Source: Paenibacillus sp. FSL R7-0273
GTDB lineage: Bacteria; Bacillota; Bacilli; Paenibacillales; Paenibacillaceae
Direction: 5' to 3'
DNA length: 64,000 nt
Assembly (NCBI RefSeq): GCF_000758625.1
Contig: NZ_CP009283.1
Location: forward strand, 3,731,501-3,795,500
The position numbers and the translations under genes are program-made. Positions within the stretch are counted from its first letter, which is position 1, and each line of letters starts with the position of its first letter. The notes below the pieces were generated by a model, which searched no databases, was not told where the DNA came from, and was given only the letters and a program-made list of their open reading frames with translations. Shown here in pieces: positions 62,509 to 64,000 of the stretch.

Positions 62509-64000
62509 GTGAAGGAACTGACTAATCCTTTTAAAAAATATAGAATTGACCGGCTGTTTTTTCATAGCTTTGCCATTGTGCTGATTGCAGTAATCGGGGT
62601 TACCGCATGGACAAGCTACAGCAATTCCTCCAAAGCGCTCGTAAAGACAACCTCCCATTACCAGCAGCAGCTGCTGGATGAGCTTAACAATGAAATTACA
62701 ACCAAGCTGGTCATGATTGAGCAGATTTCCTTGTCCAGCACCCGCGACAGTGAATTAACCAACTTCCTGCTGAACAGGCAGGATGAGTTCGAGAGATACC
62801 GGAGGCGTGCCGGGGTGGAGAGTGCACTCGCGAATCTGACCTACGCCATTCCCCTGATCCAGGGGATCGATCTTTACATGGATAACCCCATCTTCAGCGA
62901 GCGGCAAAGCTATATTCAATTCCGCAGCTTCAAAGATCTGAATAAGCAGGAGGGGATCAAGTGCCTGGAGAAAAGCGACTTCTGCTGGTCCAGGGAATAT
63001 AACTTATCTACTTCACAGGGGGACGTTCCGGTACTAAGCTTTTTCCGGAAAATTGTCTATGAAAATGACTACCTCGGTGTTCTGATGGTACATATCAAAG
63101 CGGGTGAAATAAGGAAGCTGTTAACCGGCAATTCTGACGGATCTAACCGGATCATGGCTGACAGCGAAGGCCGGGAGATTATGAAGATCGGCGATACGCT
63201 GGCCCAGGACGACTGGCCGCGGTGGATTGATCTGAAGAGCAATAACTCAGGTTATGTGCATATACCGGCAAAGGACGGAGCGCGTGATACACTGCTAGTC
63301 TATTCCAGGGTAGATAATTCCATCTGGACGCTCATAGAGTTTACTTCCTGGAAGCAGATCACGGCAAGCAGCCTGAAGCTGGCGGAATGGATTGGTCTAA
63401 TCGGGCTTGGTGCAGTGCTGATGGTCGTGCTGCTGACCCATTTTTTGAGCAGGCAGTTTACGAAGCCGATCAGGAGACTTGTAAATGCGATGCGGGTATA
63501 CTCCGTAGGCGGCGATAATGTGGAGCTCCCCTCGGACTATGAGAATGAGTTCGGGTATTTATTCTCCGGCTACCGTAAGCAGAATGAGCGGATTGAAGAG
63601 CTGTACCTGTCCCTGGAGCGCCGTTATGAGCAGCAGCGCAAAGCTGAAATTGAAGCGCTGCAGGCTAATATTAATCCGCATTTCCTGTACAATATGCTGG
63701 ACCAGCTTAACTGGATGGCGATTGAGGCCGGCCAGGATGAGTTAAGCCGGATTCTGGAGCTCATGGGCCGGATGTTCCGGATCGGATTGTCGAACGGGGA
63801 CAGCCTTATCACCATTGCAGATGAACTTATGCATATTAATTGTTATCTTGAAATCCAGCAGCTGCGCTGGGGTGAGGGTCTGGAATACAGCATCGAGGCA
63901 TCCGCAGACCTTCAGTCTTTATACATTCCCAAGCTTACGCTGCAGCCGTTCGTGGAGAATTCGATCGTCCATGGCTTCAATAAGCAGCGGAGCGGTTTGG
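62509..64000 (+). CDS. YesM-type sensor histidine kinase, truncated by the window edge
   Basis: At least 497 residues, running off the right edge without a stop. TM1 lies at about 20-42, an extracellular sensor domain follows (about 43-285), then TM2 (about 288-312), HAMP, and the His_kinase box with His391 in ANINPHFLYNMLDQ. The N box begins in LQPFVENSIVHG at the edge. The start is GTG at 62509; GGGGGGAG lies unusually close, so CTG at 62518 is a less likely alternative. It follows the aldouronate importer and would sense its sugar together with a YesN-type regulator expected just beyond the window. Confidence 0.9.
   Translation, partial: MKELTNPFKKYRIDRLFFHSFAIVLIAVIGVTAWTSYSNSSKALVKTTSHYQQQLLDELNNEITTKLVMIEQISLSSTRDSELTNFLLNRQDEFERYRRRAGVESALANLTYAIPLIQGIDLYMDNPIFSERQSYIQFRSFKDLNKQEGIKCLEKSDFCWSREYNLSTSQGDVPVLSFFRKIVYENDYLGVLMVHIKAGEIRKLLTGNSDGSNRIMADSEGREIMKIGDTLAQDDWPRWIDLKSNNSGYVHIPAKDGARDTLLVYSRVDNSIWTLIEFTSWKQITASSLKLAEWIGLIGLGAVLMVVLLTHFLSRQFTKPIRRLVNAMRVYSVGGDNVELPSDYENEFGYLFSGYRKQNERIEELYLSLERRYEQQRKAEIEALQANINPHFLYNMLDQLNWMAIEAGQDELSRILELMGRMFRIGLSNGDSLITIADELMHINCYLEIQQLRWGEGLEYSIEASADLQSLYIPKLTLQPFVENSIVHGFNKQRSGL

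Noticed and set aside
1..64000. CRISPR arrays, insertion sequences, prophage or tRNA genes
   Set aside because: No regularly spaced repeats, transposase or integrase frames, or tRNA-like cloverleaf sequences were recognised.

Overview
The window looks like chromosomal DNA of a Paenibacillus-type Bacillota (inference). The signs are moderate GC, strong AGGAGG-type ribosome sites with many GTG/TTG starts, abundant hairpin-plus-T-run terminators, YesM/YesN-type two-component genes beside sugar ABC transporters, hemicellulose enzymes (GH42, GH67, two GH130, CE7), cytochrome bd genes and an RRNPP-like receptor/peptide pair. No rRNA, tRNA, CRISPR array, insertion sequence or phage module was seen.

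Layout. 1-8 kb: a DinB-like protein, a His-rich CadA/ZntA-type metal ATPase behind an ArsR-type operator, a beta-helix lipoprotein, deoD and a GH42 beta-galactosidase. 8-15 kb: an HxlR regulator with a methyltransferase, a three-gene ABC-2 exporter, an esterase, and a divergent DMT exporter/MocR regulator pair. 15.7-22.3 kb: cydABDC followed by an orphan OmpR-type response regulator. 22.4-28.2 kb: small and accessory genes, including a DKNYY-repeat protein, two short units sharing an ECF-like promoter, a soluble PAS-chemoreceptor, and a TetR/hydrolase pair with an operator inside the promoter. 28.3-37.6 kb: a complete nine-gene opine-metallophore operon, cntKLMABCDFE, behind a strong promoter with a near-perfect Zur box. 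37.6-45.5 kb: an FAD oxidoreductase, a copper-amine-oxidase-N-like secreted protein, a TPR-like receptor overlapped by a 47-codon secreted peptide gene (an Alo/Rap-Phr-like quorum-sensing pair), an orphan histidine kinase and two tandem duplicate hydrolases.

45.7-64 kb is a hemicellulose-oligosaccharide region. A YesM-type kinase is co-transcribed with an orphan solute-binding lipoprotein. A GH130 phosphorylase faces a YesN-type regulator. Then comes a binding protein/two permeases/second GH130/CE7 deacetylase operon with a consensus CcpA cre site, which I read as import and phosphorolysis of acetylated (gluco)manno-oligosaccharides. A second operon (binding protein, GH67 alpha-glucuronidase, two permeases, then a truncated YesM-type kinase at the right edge) fits use of aldouronic acids from glucuronoxylan.

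The most interesting items are the receptor/peptide signalling pair at 40.7-41.7 kb, the full cnt operon with its racemase and Zur control, and the kinase-plus-binding-protein sensor at 45.7-48.9 kb. All functional assignments rest on reading motifs by eye; no database search was run.
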